Source: Streptomyces sp. SPB162
GTDB lineage: Bacteria > Actinomycetota > Actinomycetes > Streptomycetales > Streptomycetaceae
NCBI RefSeq assembly: GCF_029504575.1
Contig: NZ_JAQFII010000001.1
Location: 5,649,001 to 5,713,000 of the forward strand
Length of the DNA stretch: 64,000 bases
Direction of reading: 5' to 3'
Under the pieces are notes generated by a model. That model was given only the letters and a program-made list of their open reading frames with translations. It did no database searches and was not told the origin of the DNA. The translations under genes were made by a program, and so were the position numbers. Numbering within the stretch: position 1 is the first letter of the stretch; every line of letters begins with the position of its first letter. Positions 55,024 through 63,710 of this stretch are shown here, one piece after another.

Positions 55024-55105
55024 GACCAGGCGGTCCGACCCGACGTTCTCTTCCGGGGGGTGACCCCCGCACCCCCCGCCAGAACACCAGGCCGGTCGCC
55101 TGGTC
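55024..55105 (+). promoter_or_regulatory. nested hairpins between frr and cdsA
   Basis: GACCAGGCG (55024-55032) pairs with CGCCTGGTC (55097-55105), enclosing GGGGGGT (55055-55061) paired with ACCCCCC (55071-55077). The structure could terminate frr transcripts or act in the cdsA leader. Confidence 0.5.
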
Positions 55106-55132
55106 CTGATCGACAACGCGAGGCGAAACTCA

Positions 55133-56114
55133 GTGAACGACTCCTCCTGGAGTGCCACGCCGCGCTCCGGCCACTGGGAAGCGCCGGCGGGGGGACCGGG
55201 CGACGGCTCGGCGGGTTTCGCGCAGGATGCGCTCGACGCAGCGCAGACTCGTCGTATGCCGCCTGAGCCGTCACCGGAACCCGTCCCGCCCGTGAAGAAG
55301 TCCGCAGGCCGCAACCTGCCGGCCGCGATAGGGGTCGGCGTCGGTATGGGCGCGGTGATCGTCGCGTCGCTCTTCATCGTCAAGGGCCGCCTTCGTCGGC
55401 GTGGTGGCGCTCGCCGTCGTCGTCGGCCTGTGGGAGCTCACCTCCCGGCTCGCCGAGAAGAAGGCAATCCGGATCCCGCTCGTACCCCTCGTGGTCGGCG
55501 GCGTCGCCATGGTCGTGGCGGGCTACGCGCGCGGCGCCGAGGGCGCGTGGGTCGCCGTGGCCCTCACCTCGCTCGCCATCCTCGTGTGGCGGATGACCGA
55601 GCCGCCGGAGAACTACCTGCGGGATGTCACCGCGGGCATCTTCGCCGCCTTCTACGTGCCCTTCCTCGCCACCTTCGTGTCGATGATGCTCGCCGCGGAC
55701 GACGGCCCCTGGCGGGTCCTCGTCTTCCTGCTGCTCACGGTGATCAGTGACACAGGCGCCTACGCCGTCGGCTGGCGCTTCGGCCGCCGCCTCCTCGCCC
55801 CCCGCATCAGCCCCGGCAAGACCCGCGCCGGCCTCTTCGGCGCCATCGCCTTCGCCATGACGGCCGGCGCCCTGTCGATGCAGTACCTGATCGACGGCGG
55901 CAAGTGGTGGCAGGGCCTGATCCTGGGCCTCGTCGCCGCGGTCAGCGCCACCCTGGGCGACCTGGGCGAATCCATGATCAAGCGCGACCTGGGCATCAAG
56001 GACATGGGCACCCTCCTCCCCGGCCACGGCGGCATCATGGACCGCCTCGACTCCCTCCTCCCCACAGCCCCAGTGGTCTGGCTCCTCCTGGTCATCTTCG
56101 TGGGCACGGGCTGA
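55133..56114 (+). pseudogene. cdsA: phosphatidate cytidylyltransferase CdsA, frameshifted in this sequence
   Basis: CdsA makes CDP-diacylglycerol, the precursor of acidic phospholipids. From GTG 55133 the frame encodes a hydrophilic N-terminus and the first membrane helix (AAIGVGVGMGAVIVASLFIV), then breaks at GGG 55384-55386. The +1 frame continues AAFVGVVALAVVVGLWELTS through further helices to the signature SMIKRDLGIKDMGTLLPGHG and stops at 56114. Deleting one G gives about 326 aa, the expected length. Since cdsA is normally essential, sequence error is more likely than true loss. Confidence 0.87.
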
Positions 56115-56153
56115 CCTCGGTACAGGTCCGAGGCCAGCCCGCCTGTCCAGGTG

Positions 56154-57347
56154 TCAGAGCAGCGGCTGGTCTTTCAGGCGCATGCGCTCTAGCCAGTCGG
56201 CGTAGCGCCACTCCAAGGCCTCTTGGCGAGGTGGGTGTGGCAGATCGCGCAGGTGTGGCGTCGTGATCCCCAGCTCTTCGAGCGTGGGGCCTTGGGGTCG
56301 GGGTATCACCGACAGCGTGTGCGGCTCGATGCCGAAGAGGTGGGCGTCAAAAGCTCGATGGAGCGCGGCGTTCAGTGGGAGACCGTTGCGCGGGTCGTCA
56401 GTGCCGTCCTGCGCAACGGGACGCAGGTGTGCCGCTTCCAGCATCTCCGGTACAGCGATGCCGGAAAGTGGGCAGCGCGGGAAGTAGCGCTGAAAAACCT
56501 GGAGCTTAAAGCGCGCCTGCCCCGGGCGGACGCGGACATTGCGTCGCGCCTGCCTGCTCCGGCTCCCCGTCAGCGTGAACGGCACCTCGTCTGAATGGTC
56601 CGCGCGCAGGATCTGCTGAGGTGGGGACTGGCCGTAAGTCAGGAGGAAGGTCCTGCTTTCGTCCTGCCAGCCTTCCACCCAGGCGAGCTGAACGATCCGT
56701 ACGTTGGACTGCGGAGTCGGCTTTGCTATGACGAAGATCGGCAGCTCGAGCTCTGCTGCGGCTTTCGTCGCGGCGATTTCGGAGTCGTCCCGCCCGGCGG
56801 GGCGCCGGGTCAGCGGGTACTGGTAGAGGGCGCCGTCCTCGCTCAGATCGTCCGGGTAATGCTCACCGCTGTGCATCACCCCCACGGTGATTCCGCCCTT
56901 ACGCAAGAGGCTGGTGCGCTTGCTGTCGACCCAAATGCCTTGACCTCCCGCGAACGCGTCGAAAGCGCGGTAGGCGCTGGGAGAAACGCGGGTCAGGTCT
57001 TCTTCGGTCTCCTGCAGGTGCTTCCAGACGGCGAGGCGCCAGGCGAGCTCGCCCTCGACCGTCGTAGGGCGGCCATCAACGATGGTGAAACCAAGATCCG
57101 ACAGCATTTTGTTGCTACGGGCTCGACCGCCGCTGATCACTTGCGCAGCCGCTACATCTCGCTGATGACCGCCACCAAAGGCCACATTGGCAATCGCCTT
57201 AGCGTCATACAGGCGGCCGTCGAGCTGCAGGTAGTACTGACGAGCTCGTGAAAAGCCGTGCTCCTTCAAGAAGCTGTCACGGCCGCTGGCCTTGAACTCT
57301 TCAACAGCCTTCAAGACGGAATCGGCGTCCGATAGAACCGTGCTCAT
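56154..57347 (-). CDS. ScoMcrA-like HNH restriction endonuclease
   Basis: The 397-aa protein starts at ATG 57347 with GGAGGGGG upstream. Its N-terminal head (KAVEEFKASGRDSFLKEHGF, YYLQLDGRLYDAKAIANVAF) matches the head domain of ScoMcrA, the S. coelicolor enzyme that cuts methylated and phosphorothioate DNA. A middle domain follows (GGITVGVMHSGEHYPDDLSE). The C-terminus is an HNH nuclease: CPLSGIAVPEMLEAAHLRPV and NGLPLNAALHRAFDAHLFGI. A modification-dependent restriction role is likely by family. It sits between cdsA and rlmN. Confidence 0.82.
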   Translation of the reverse strand: MSTVLSDADSVLKAVEEFKASGRDSFLKEHGFSRARQYYLQLDGRLYDAKAIANVAFGGGHQRDVAAAQVISGGRARSNKMLSDLGFTIVDGRPTTVEGELAWRLAVWKHLQETEEDLTRVSPSAYRAFDAFAGGQGIWVDSKRTSLLRKGGITVGVMHSGEHYPDDLSEDGALYQYPLTRRPAGRDDSEIAATKAAAELELPIFVIAKPTPQSNVRIVQLAWVEGWQDESRTFLLTYGQSPPQQILRADHSDEVPFTLTGSRSRQARRNVRVRPGQARFKLQVFQRYFPRCPLSGIAVPEMLEAAHLRPVAQDGTDDPRNGLPLNAALHRAFDAHLFGIEPHTLSVIPRPQGPTLEELGITTPHLRDLPHPPRQEALEWRYADWLERMRLKDQPLL

Positions 57348-57480
57348 GGTTCCCCCTCCATGGTGAGCCCACTTACGGAGGACAGTACGTGGCGGGTCTG
57401 ACACCCGCTGTTCCTCGGTAGAACTGTCAGAAGAACGGTGTCCCCGACCTACCTGGGACGTCTGCGACACTGGTAGGACC

Positions 57481-58587
57481 ATGCCTGTACCCGGAGAACT
57501 TACTTTTGCCGTGCCGCGTGGGGCCAAGAAGCCCCCGCGGCATCTCGCCGACATGACTCCTGCCGAGCGACGGGAGGCCGTTGTCGAGTTGGGCGAGAAG
57601 CCGTTCCGTGCGAAGCAGCTGTCGCAGCACTACTTCGCGCGGTATGACGATGATCGCGCGGCCTGGACGGATATTCCGGCGGCGTCGCGCGACAAGCTCG
57701 CGGACGGGCTGCTGCCCGAGATGATGTCGGTCGTGCGGCACATCAGCTGTGACAACGACACGACGCGCAAGACGCTGTGGCGGCTGTTCGACGGGACACT
57801 CGTCGAGTCGGTGCTGATGCGGTACCCGGATCGGGTCACCATGTGCATCAGTTCGCAGGCCGGGTGCGGGATGAACTGTCCGTTCTGTGCGACGGGGCAG
57901 GCGGGGCTCGATCGGAACCTGTCGACGGCCGAGATCGTGCACCAGATCGTGGCCGGGATGAAGTCGCTGCGCGACGGTGAGATCCCCGGTGGGCCTGCCC
58001 GGCTGAGCAACATCGTGTTCATGGGCATGGGCGAGCCGCTGGCGAACTACAACCGCGTCATCGGGTCGATCCGCAGGCTGACGGACCCGGAGCCGGACGG
58101 GTTGGGGCTGTCGCAGCGGGGAATCACCGTGTCGACGGTCGGGCTCGTGCCCGCGATGCTGCGGTTCGCCGACGAGGGGTTCAAGTGCCGGCTCGCGGTG
58201 TCGCTGCACGCTCCGGATGACGAGCTGCGCGACACCCTGGTGCCGGTCAACACCCGGTGGAAGGTGCGCGAGGTGCTGGACGCCGCGTGGCACTATGCCG
58301 AGGTGTCCGGGCGGCGGATCTCCATCGAGTACGCGCTGATCAAGGACATCAACGACCAGGCGTGGCGGGCGGACCTGCTCGGGCGGCTGCTCAAGGGCAA
58401 GCGCGTGCATGTGAACCTCATCCCGCTCAACCCGACTCCCGGGTCGAAGTGGACGGCGTCGCGGCCCGAGGACGAGCGGGCGTTCGTACGGATGCTGGAG
58501 TCGCACGGCGTGCCGGTGACCGTTCGTGACACACGTGGGAGCGAGATCGACGGAGCGTGTGGGCAGCTGGCGGCCTCCGAAGGCTGA
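57481..58587 (+). CDS. rlmN: dual-specificity RNA methyltransferase RlmN
   Basis: RlmN is a radical-SAM enzyme methylating A2503 of 23S rRNA and A37 of some tRNAs. The 368-aa protein has the CxxxCxxC cluster in [30 protein letters not shown], and the C-terminal region around [12 protein letters not shown] with the conserved cysteine. The start [20 protein letters not shown] at ATG 57481 gives normal length, and GGTAGGACC lies just upstream. Confidence 0.95.
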   Translation: MPVPGELTFAVPRGAKKPPRHLADMTPAERREAVVELGEKPFRAKQLSQHYFARYDDDRAAWTDIPAASRDKLADGLLPEMMSVVRHISCDNDTTRKTLWRLFDGTLVESVLMRYPDRVTMCISSQAGCGMNCPFCATGQAGLDRNLSTAEIVHQIVAGMKSLRDGEIPGGPARLSNIVFMGMGEPLANYNRVIGSIRRLTDPEPDGLGLSQRGITVSTVGLVPAMLRFADEGFKCRLAVSLHAPDDELRDTLVPVNTRWKVREVLDAAWHYAEVSGRRISIEYALIKDINDQAWRADLLGRLLKGKRVHVNLIPLNPTPGSKWTASRPEDERAFVRMLESHGVPVTVRDTRGSEIDGACGQLAASEG

Positions 58588-58616
58588 GGGCCGGCGCGCT
58601 GCTATCGTGGCGCTCG

Positions 58617-58622
58617 TAGATT
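58617..58622 (+). promoter_or_regulatory. candidate -10 box upstream of the TPP riboswitch
   Basis: TAGATT lies about 20 bases before the riboswitch aptamer. No convincing -35 is present. Confidence 0.3.
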
Positions 58623-58640
58623 CGTACAAATGAACATTTC

Positions 58641-58741
58641 CGACAGGGGAGCGCACCAGCGCTGAGAGTGCGGCCACCGGCGAAGCCGGTGCGGCCGCAG
58701 ACCCTCGGACCTGATCCGGGTAATGCCGGCGTAGGGAGTCA
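58641..58741 (+). promoter_or_regulatory. TPP riboswitch (THI element)
   Basis: The conserved aptamer segments are in order: GGGGAGC, GCTGAGAGTGCGG (CTGAGA at 58662-58667), a P3 arm (CACCGGC-GAA-GCCGGTG), GACCCT, and CCTGATCCGGGTAATGCCGG with CGTAGGGAGT. The GGGAG at 58734-58738, ten bases before the thiB ATG (58749), is both the aptamer's 3' end and the apparent ribosome binding site. Thiamine pyrophosphate binding would hide it and stop translation. Confidence 0.95.
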
Positions 58742-58748
58742 ACCGCTC

Positions 58749-59843
58749 ATGAACACCAACCTTCGGCGCGCCGCGACGGCCGTCGTGGCCACCGCCCTCG
58801 GCGCGACGGCGCTCGCCGCCTGCGGCGGCTCCGACGACAAGGCCGACGGCGCGAAGGCGGCGACGTCCAAGACCGTCACCCTCGTCAGCCATGACTCCTT
58901 CGCGGCCTCGCCGGCCGTGCTCAAGGCGTTCACCCAGCAGACCGGCTACACCGTCAAGGTGCTGGCCGGCGGTGACGCGGGAGCGGCCGTCAACCAGGCG
59001 ATCCTGTCGAAGGGGCACCCGCAGGGCGACGTCTTCTTCGGTGTCGACAACACGCTGCTGTCGAGGGCCCTCGACAACGACCTGTTCACGCCGTACGAGG
59101 CCAAGGGCCTGGACCAGGTCCCGGCCGCGCTGCAGCTCGACAAGGCGAAGCACCGGGTCACCCCGATCGACTCCGGCGACGTCTGCGTCAACTACGACCG
59201 CAAGTACTTCGACGAGCACAAGCTGGCCGTGCCGGCGACCTTCGACGACCTGGTCAAGCCGGAGTACAAGAACCTGCTGGTCACGGAGAACGCGGCGACG
59301 TCCTCCCCGGGCCTCGCCTTCCAGCTCGGCACGATCGCGAAGTACGGCGCCGACGGCTGGCAGGAGTACTGGAAGAAGCTCAAGGCCAATGGCGTCGAGG
59401 TCGTCGACGGCTGGGAGCAGGCGTACAACGACCGCTTCTCCGGCTCGGCCGGCGGCAAGGGCAAGGGCGACAAGCCGCTCGTCGTCTCGTACGCCTCCAG
59501 CCCGCCCGCCGAGGTGCTGGGCGTCAAGCCGCAGCCGGCGCAGGGGCCGACCGGCGTCGCGACCGGCACGTGCTTCCGGCAGATCGAGTTCGCGGGGCTG
59601 CTCAAGGGCGGCACGAACGACGCGGGCGGCAAGGCGCTGCTGGACTTCCTGCTGAGCAAGACGTTCCAGCAGGACATGCCGCTGCAGATGTTCGTGAACC
59701 CGGCCCGGCAGGACGCGGCGCTGCCCGCCGAGTTCACCAAGTACGGCGTGAAGATCGACACCCCGCCCACCGTGGCGCCCGACGAGATCGCCAAGAACCG
59801 TGACCAGTGGGTCAAGGCATGGTCCTCGCTCGTTCTCAAGTAG
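58749..59843 (+). CDS. thiB: thiamine ABC transporter substrate-binding lipoprotein
   Basis: A 364-aa lipoprotein with a signal peptide ending in the lipobox TALAACGG; the Cys would be lipidated. It continues as an extracytoplasmic solute-binding protein of the thiamine/iron group: VTLVSHDSFAASPAVLKAF, DVFFGVDNTLLSRALDNDLF and SGDVCVNYDRKYFDEH. Specificity for thiamine follows from the TPP riboswitch directly upstream. It heads a thiB-thiP-thiQ operon. Confidence 0.94.
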   Translation: MNTNLRRAATAVVATALGATALAACGGSDDKADGAKAATSKTVTLVSHDSFAASPAVLKAFTQQTGYTVKVLAGGDAGAAVNQAILSKGHPQGDVFFGVDNTLLSRALDNDLFTPYEAKGLDQVPAALQLDKAKHRVTPIDSGDVCVNYDRKYFDEHKLAVPATFDDLVKPEYKNLLVTENAATSSPGLAFQLGTIAKYGADGWQEYWKKLKANGVEVVDGWEQAYNDRFSGSAGGKGKGDKPLVVSYASSPPAEVLGVKPQPAQGPTGVATGTCFRQIEFAGLLKGGTNDAGGKALLDFLLSKTFQQDMPLQMFVNPARQDAALPAEFTKYGVKIDTPPTVAPDEIAKNRDQWVKAWSSLVLK

Positions 59844-61507
59844 CCACCGGTCGGTTCCCGCGCGCCGCCGCGGTGCGGCTCGGCCTGATGGCCGTGCCCA
59901 CCGCGTTCTTCGCGGTCTTCTTCGCCTATCCGGTGGCCGCCATCGTCACCCGCGGCCTGCGGGACGGCGGCCGGTGGCGGTTGGGCCGGATCGGCGAGGT
60001 GCTGACCGACCCGGAGATCCTGCGGGTGCTGTGGTTCACCGCGTGGCAGGCGGTCGTGTCGACCGGGCTGACGCTGCTGGTCGCGCTGCCGGCGGCGTAC
60101 GTCTTCGCCCGCTTCGAGTTTCCCGGCAAGCGGCTGTTGCGGGCGGTGGTGGCGGTGCCGTTCGTGCTGCCCACGGTCGTGGTCGGATCGGCGTTCCTGG
60201 CGCTGCTGGGCCGCGGCGGCCTGCTCGACGACCTGTGGGGTGTGCGGCTGGACACCACCGTCTGGGCGATCCTGCTCGCGCACGTCTTCTTCAACTTCGG
60301 CGTGGTCGTCCGGTCCGTCGGCGGGCTGTGGTCCCAGCTCGACCCGCGCCAGGAGGAGGCCGCGCGGGTCCTGGGCGCCGGCCGCTTCGAGGCGTGGCGC
60401 CGGGTGACACTGCCGGCCCTGGGGCCGGCCGTGGCCGCGGCCTCGCTGATGGTCTTCCTCTTCACCTTCACGTCCTTCGGCGTGATCCAGATCCTCGGCG
60501 GCCCGAAGTACTCCACGCTCGAAGTGGAGATCTACCAGCAGACCGCGCAGTTCCTCGATCTGCCGACGGCCGCGGTGCTCACGCTGGTGCAGTTCGCGGC
60601 GGTCGCCACGATCCTCGCGCTGCACGCGTGGACGGTGCGCCGCCGGGAGAGCACGCTGCGGCTCGTCGACGCCGCCCACACCTCGCGCCGCCCGCGCGGC
60701 GCCGCCCAGTGGGCGCTGCTGTGGGCGGTGCTGGCCGTGATCGTCCTGCTGATCCTGGTGCCGCTCGGCGTCCTGGTGACGCGTTCGCTGGACGGTCCCG
60801 ACGGCTACGGCCTCGCCTTCTACCGGGCGTTGCTGAAGGTCCCCGAGACCGGCGGAACGTTCGTCGTCGCGCCGATCGAAGCGGTCGGGAACTCCCTGGA
60901 GTACGCGGCGGTGGCCACGCTCATCGCGCTGCTGGTGGGCGGCCTCGCCGCCGCCGCGCTCACCCGGCGCGCCGGCAGACTGGTGCGCGGCTTCGACGCG
61001 CTGCTGATGCTGCCGCTGGGCACGTCCGCGGTGACCGTCGGGTTCGGCTTCCTCATCACCCTCGACGAGCCCCCGCTGGACCTGCGGTCGACGTGGCTGC
61101 TGGTGCCGCTCGCGCAGGCCCTGGTGGGTGTGCCGTTCGTGGTCCGCACGATGCTGCCCGTGCTGCGCGCGGTCGACCAGCGGCTGCGTGAGGCGGCGGC
61201 GGTGCTGGGCGCCTCGCCGTGGCGGGCCTGGCGCGAGGTGGACCTGCCGCTGGTGCGGCGCGCGCTGCTGATCGCGGCGGGCTTCGCGTTCGCCGTCTCG
61301 CTCGGCGAGTTCGGCGCGACCGTCTTCATCGCGCGACCCGACAACCCGACCCTGCCGGTGGCGGTGGCCCGGCTCCTCGGACGCGCCGGGGAGCTCAACT
61401 ACGGGCAGGCGATGGCTCTGAGCACCGTCCTGATGCTGGTGTGCGCGGGCGCGCTGCTGGCACTGGAGCGGCTGCGCACCGACCGTTCAGGATCAGGAGA
61501 GTTCTAG
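59819..61507 (+). CDS. thiP: thiamine ABC transporter permease
   Basis: The 562-aa permease has two fused halves of about six helices each. Each half carries an EAA-type loop (QEEAARVLGAGRFEAWRRVT near 180-200, REAAAVLGASPWRAWREVDL near 460-480). This is the ThiP layout. ATG 59819 overlaps the end of thiB by 25 bases; an upstream GTG at 59807 is possible. It ends directly before thiQ. Confidence 0.93.
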   Translation: MVLARSQVATGRFPRAAAVRLGLMAVPTAFFAVFFAYPVAAIVTRGLRDGGRWRLGRIGEVLTDPEILRVLWFTAWQAVVSTGLTLLVALPAAYVFARFEFPGKRLLRAVVAVPFVLPTVVVGSAFLALLGRGGLLDDLWGVRLDTTVWAILLAHVFFNFGVVVRSVGGLWSQLDPRQEEAARVLGAGRFEAWRRVTLPALGPAVAAASLMVFLFTFTSFGVIQILGGPKYSTLEVEIYQQTAQFLDLPTAAVLTLVQFAAVATILALHAWTVRRRESTLRLVDAAHTSRRPRGAAQWALLWAVLAVIVLLILVPLGVLVTRSLDGPDGYGLAFYRALLKVPETGGTFVVAPIEAVGNSLEYAAVATLIALLVGGLAAAALTRRAGRLVRGFDALLMLPLGTSAVTVGFGFLITLDEPPLDLRSTWLLVPLAQALVGVPFVVRTMLPVLRAVDQRLREAAAVLGASPWRAWREVDLPLVRRALLIAAGFAFAVSLGEFGATVFIARPDNPTLPVAVARLLGRAGELNYGQAMALSTVLMLVCAGALLALERLRTDRSGSGEF

Positions 61508-62545
61508 ATGACGTCCTCGACTCCACTCCTGCGGCTCGACGCCGTGACGGTCCGCTTCGGGAAGCACGCGGCGCTGGACGCCGTGGACCTGGAGGTCGCC
61601 GCGCACGAGACGGTGTGCGTCCTGGGCCCCAGCGGCAGCGGCAAGTCCACCCTGCTGCGCGCGGTGGCCGGGCTGCAGGCGGTCGACGCCGGCCGGGTGC
61701 TGCTGGACGGCCGCGACCAGGCGGGCGTTCCCACCCACCGGCGCGGCCTGGGCCTGATGTTCCAGGACCACCAGCTCTTCCCGCAGCGGGACGTCGGCGG
61801 CAACGTCGCCTTCGGACTGCGGATGCGCGGGACGCGCCGCGACGAGGCGGAGCGCACGGTCTCCCGGCTGCTCGACATGGTGGGCCTGCCCGGCGCACAG
61901 CGGCGCGCGATCGCCGCGCTCTCCGGCGGTGAGCAGCAGCGCGTGGCGCTGGCCCGCGCGCTGGCCCCCGAGCCGAAACTACTGATGCTGGACGAGCCGC
62001 TCGGCCAGCTCGACCGGGGACTGCGCGAGCGGCTCGTCGTCGAACTGCGCCGGCTGTTCGCACGGCTCGGCACGACCGTGCTGGCCGTCACCCACGACCA
62101 GGGCGAGGCGTTCGCGCTCGCCGACCGCGTCGTGGTCATGCGCGACGGCCTGATCGCGCAGAGCGGCACCCCGCTGGAGGTGTGGCAGCGGCCCGCGTCC
62201 GAGTTCGTGGCCCGCTTCCTCGGCTTCGACAACGTCGTCGGGGCGACCGTGCTCGGCGAGGCGGCCGACACCCCGTGGGGCAAGGTGCCGGTGCAGCCGG
62301 GCGCGCCCCAGGGGGCGTGCCGGCTGCTGGTCCGCCCCGCCGGGGTGCGGCTGACCGGCGTCCGCGACGGGCTGCCCTGCACGGTGACGGCCAGGACGTT
62401 CCGCGGCGACCTCGTCACCCTGCTGCTGCGCCCGGCGGACGGACCGCCGCTCGAGGCGGCCTGCTCGCTGCGGGACGCGCCGGAGACCGGCACCGAGGTG
62501 GGCGTCACGTTCAGCGCTCAGGACGTCGTGGTCCTCAGCCCGTAG
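61508..62545 (+). CDS. thiQ: thiamine ABC transporter ATP-binding protein
   Basis: The 345-aa ATPase has Walker A LGPSGSGKST (40-48), the Q-loop region LMFQDHQLFPQRDVGGNVAF, the signature LSGGEQQRVALARAL, Walker B LLMLDEPLGQLD and the switch His in VTHDQGEAF. A C-terminal TOBE-like domain extends it beyond a minimal ThiQ. It powers the ThiBP importer. Its end overlaps the convergent LOG gene by 11 bases. Confidence 0.93.
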   Translation: MTSSTPLLRLDAVTVRFGKHAALDAVDLEVAAHETVCVLGPSGSGKSTLLRAVAGLQAVDAGRVLLDGRDQAGVPTHRRGLGLMFQDHQLFPQRDVGGNVAFGLRMRGTRRDEAERTVSRLLDMVGLPGAQRRAIAALSGGEQQRVALARALAPEPKLLMLDEPLGQLDRGLRERLVVELRRLFARLGTTVLAVTHDQGEAFALADRVVVMRDGLIAQSGTPLEVWQRPASEFVARFLGFDNVVGATVLGEAADTPWGKVPVQPGAPQGACRLLVRPAGVRLTGVRDGLPCTVTARTFRGDLVTLLLRPADGPPLEAACSLRDAPETGTEVGVTFSAQDVVVLSP

Positions 62546-63665
62546 CGGCTGCCGTGAGCCGGGCCAGTGCGTCCGGGGCCTCGTCGACGGAGTCGACCAG
62601 GGCGATACGGGCCGCCATGGGGCGGTCCTTCGCCAGCGCCTGGAGCAGGGGCCAGGTGGGCAGGTCACGGGTCCAGTGCTCGCGGTTCACCAGCACCATC
62701 GGGGTCGGGACGCCCCGGGACCCGTAGTAGTTCGGCGTCGCGTTGTCGAAGATCTCCTGGACGGTGCCGGCCGCGCCCGGCAGGAAGACCACGCCCGCGG
62801 TGCAGCGGGCCAGCAGGCCGTCCTCGCGGATCGCGTTGGCGAAGTACTTGGCGATGTGCGAGGCGAACGCGTTCGGCGGCTCGTGGCCGTAGAACCACGT
62901 CGGGACGCCTACGGACGTGCCGCCGTCCGGCCAGCGCTCCCGGACGGCGAACGCGGCCGACGCCCAGTCGCCGATCGACGGTGTGAACAGGGGCGCCTTC
63001 GCCACCGTGCGCAGCGCCTCGCCGAGCACCTCGTCCGCGAACGGGGCCGTGTAAGCGCCCAGGTTCGCCGCCTCCATGGCGCCGGGGCCGCCCCCGGTGG
63101 CGACGGTCAGCCCCGAGCGGGCCAGCGTCCGGCCGAGGAGGGCGGCGCCCGCGTACGCGTCGTTGCCGCGCTCCATGGCGTGGCCGCCCATCACGCCGAC
63201 CACCCGCTCGCCGGTGAGGAGTTCGTCGAGCGCGTCCGAGACGGCGTCGTCGTGGATGCTCCGCAGCATTGACGCGAGTATGTCGCCGTCCGCCCGGGTC
63301 CGCTGGAGCCACTCGTAGGCGCGGGCGTCCGGCGTCGTCGCGTACCCCGCGGCCAGCCCGTCGTAGAGCGACTGCGGTGTGTACAGCGAGCCGCGGTACG
63401 GATCGAACGGCAGGTACGGGACCGGCGGGAAGACCATCGCCCCGCGCGCCCGCACATGGGCGAGGGCCTCGGGCTCCATGGGGCAGCCGAGGAACACCGC
63501 CTCCGCCGGGTCCAGGGCCAGCAGCGCGGCGGTACGGTCCGTCAGGTCGACGGCCTGCAGGCGGTATCCGGCGAGCGAGCCGGTGGCGGCCACCCGGTCG
63601 AACTCCTCGGGTGATTCGATCTCGCGGTCAGGGGCGCCGCTGTGCGGCGTGGTATCGGTCAGCAC
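62535..63665 (-). CDS. LOG-family protein (lysine decarboxylase-like/nucleotide phosphoribohydrolase-like)
   Basis: The 376-aa protein belongs to the LOG superfamily. It has GVMGGHAMERGNDAYAGAAL, ATGGGPGAMEAANLGAY and FLPGAAGTVQEIFDN, a variant of the PGGxGTxxE nucleotide-binding motif. Small LOG proteins release cytokinin-type bases from nucleotides; this larger form may have another substrate. The GTG start at 63665 is preceded by a minus-strand TAGGGT six bases away, so it is probably leaderless. Confidence 0.88.
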   Translation of the reverse strand: MLTDTTPHSGAPDREIESPEEFDRVAATGSLAGYRLQAVDLTDRTAALLALDPAEAVFLGCPMEPEALAHVRARGAMVFPPVPYLPFDPYRGSLYTPQSLYDGLAAGYATTPDARAYEWLQRTRADGDILASMLRSIHDDAVSDALDELLTGERVVGVMGGHAMERGNDAYAGAALLGRTLARSGLTVATGGGPGAMEAANLGAYTAPFADEVLGEALRTVAKAPLFTPSIGDWASAAFAVRERWPDGGTSVGVPTWFYGHEPPNAFASHIAKYFANAIREDGLLARCTAGVVFLPGAAGTVQEIFDNATPNYYGSRGVPTPMVLVNREHWTRDLPTWPLLQALAKDRPMAARIALVDSVDEAPDALARLTAAATG

Positions 63666-63671
63666 GGGTGA

Positions 63672-63677
63672 ACCCTA
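63672..63677 (-). promoter_or_regulatory. -10 box TAGGGT of the LOG gene
   Basis: On the minus strand TAGGGT ends six bases before the GTG start, implying a leaderless transcript. No good -35 was seen. Confidence 0.45.
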
Positions 63678-63710
63678 AGGGCTGTCCCGTCATCCCGGCC
63701 GCGGCACGGC

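Noticed and set aside
56595-57251. plus-strand frame opposite the McrA-like gene
   Set aside because: No motifs or ribosome site, while the minus-strand protein has clear head and HNH domains.
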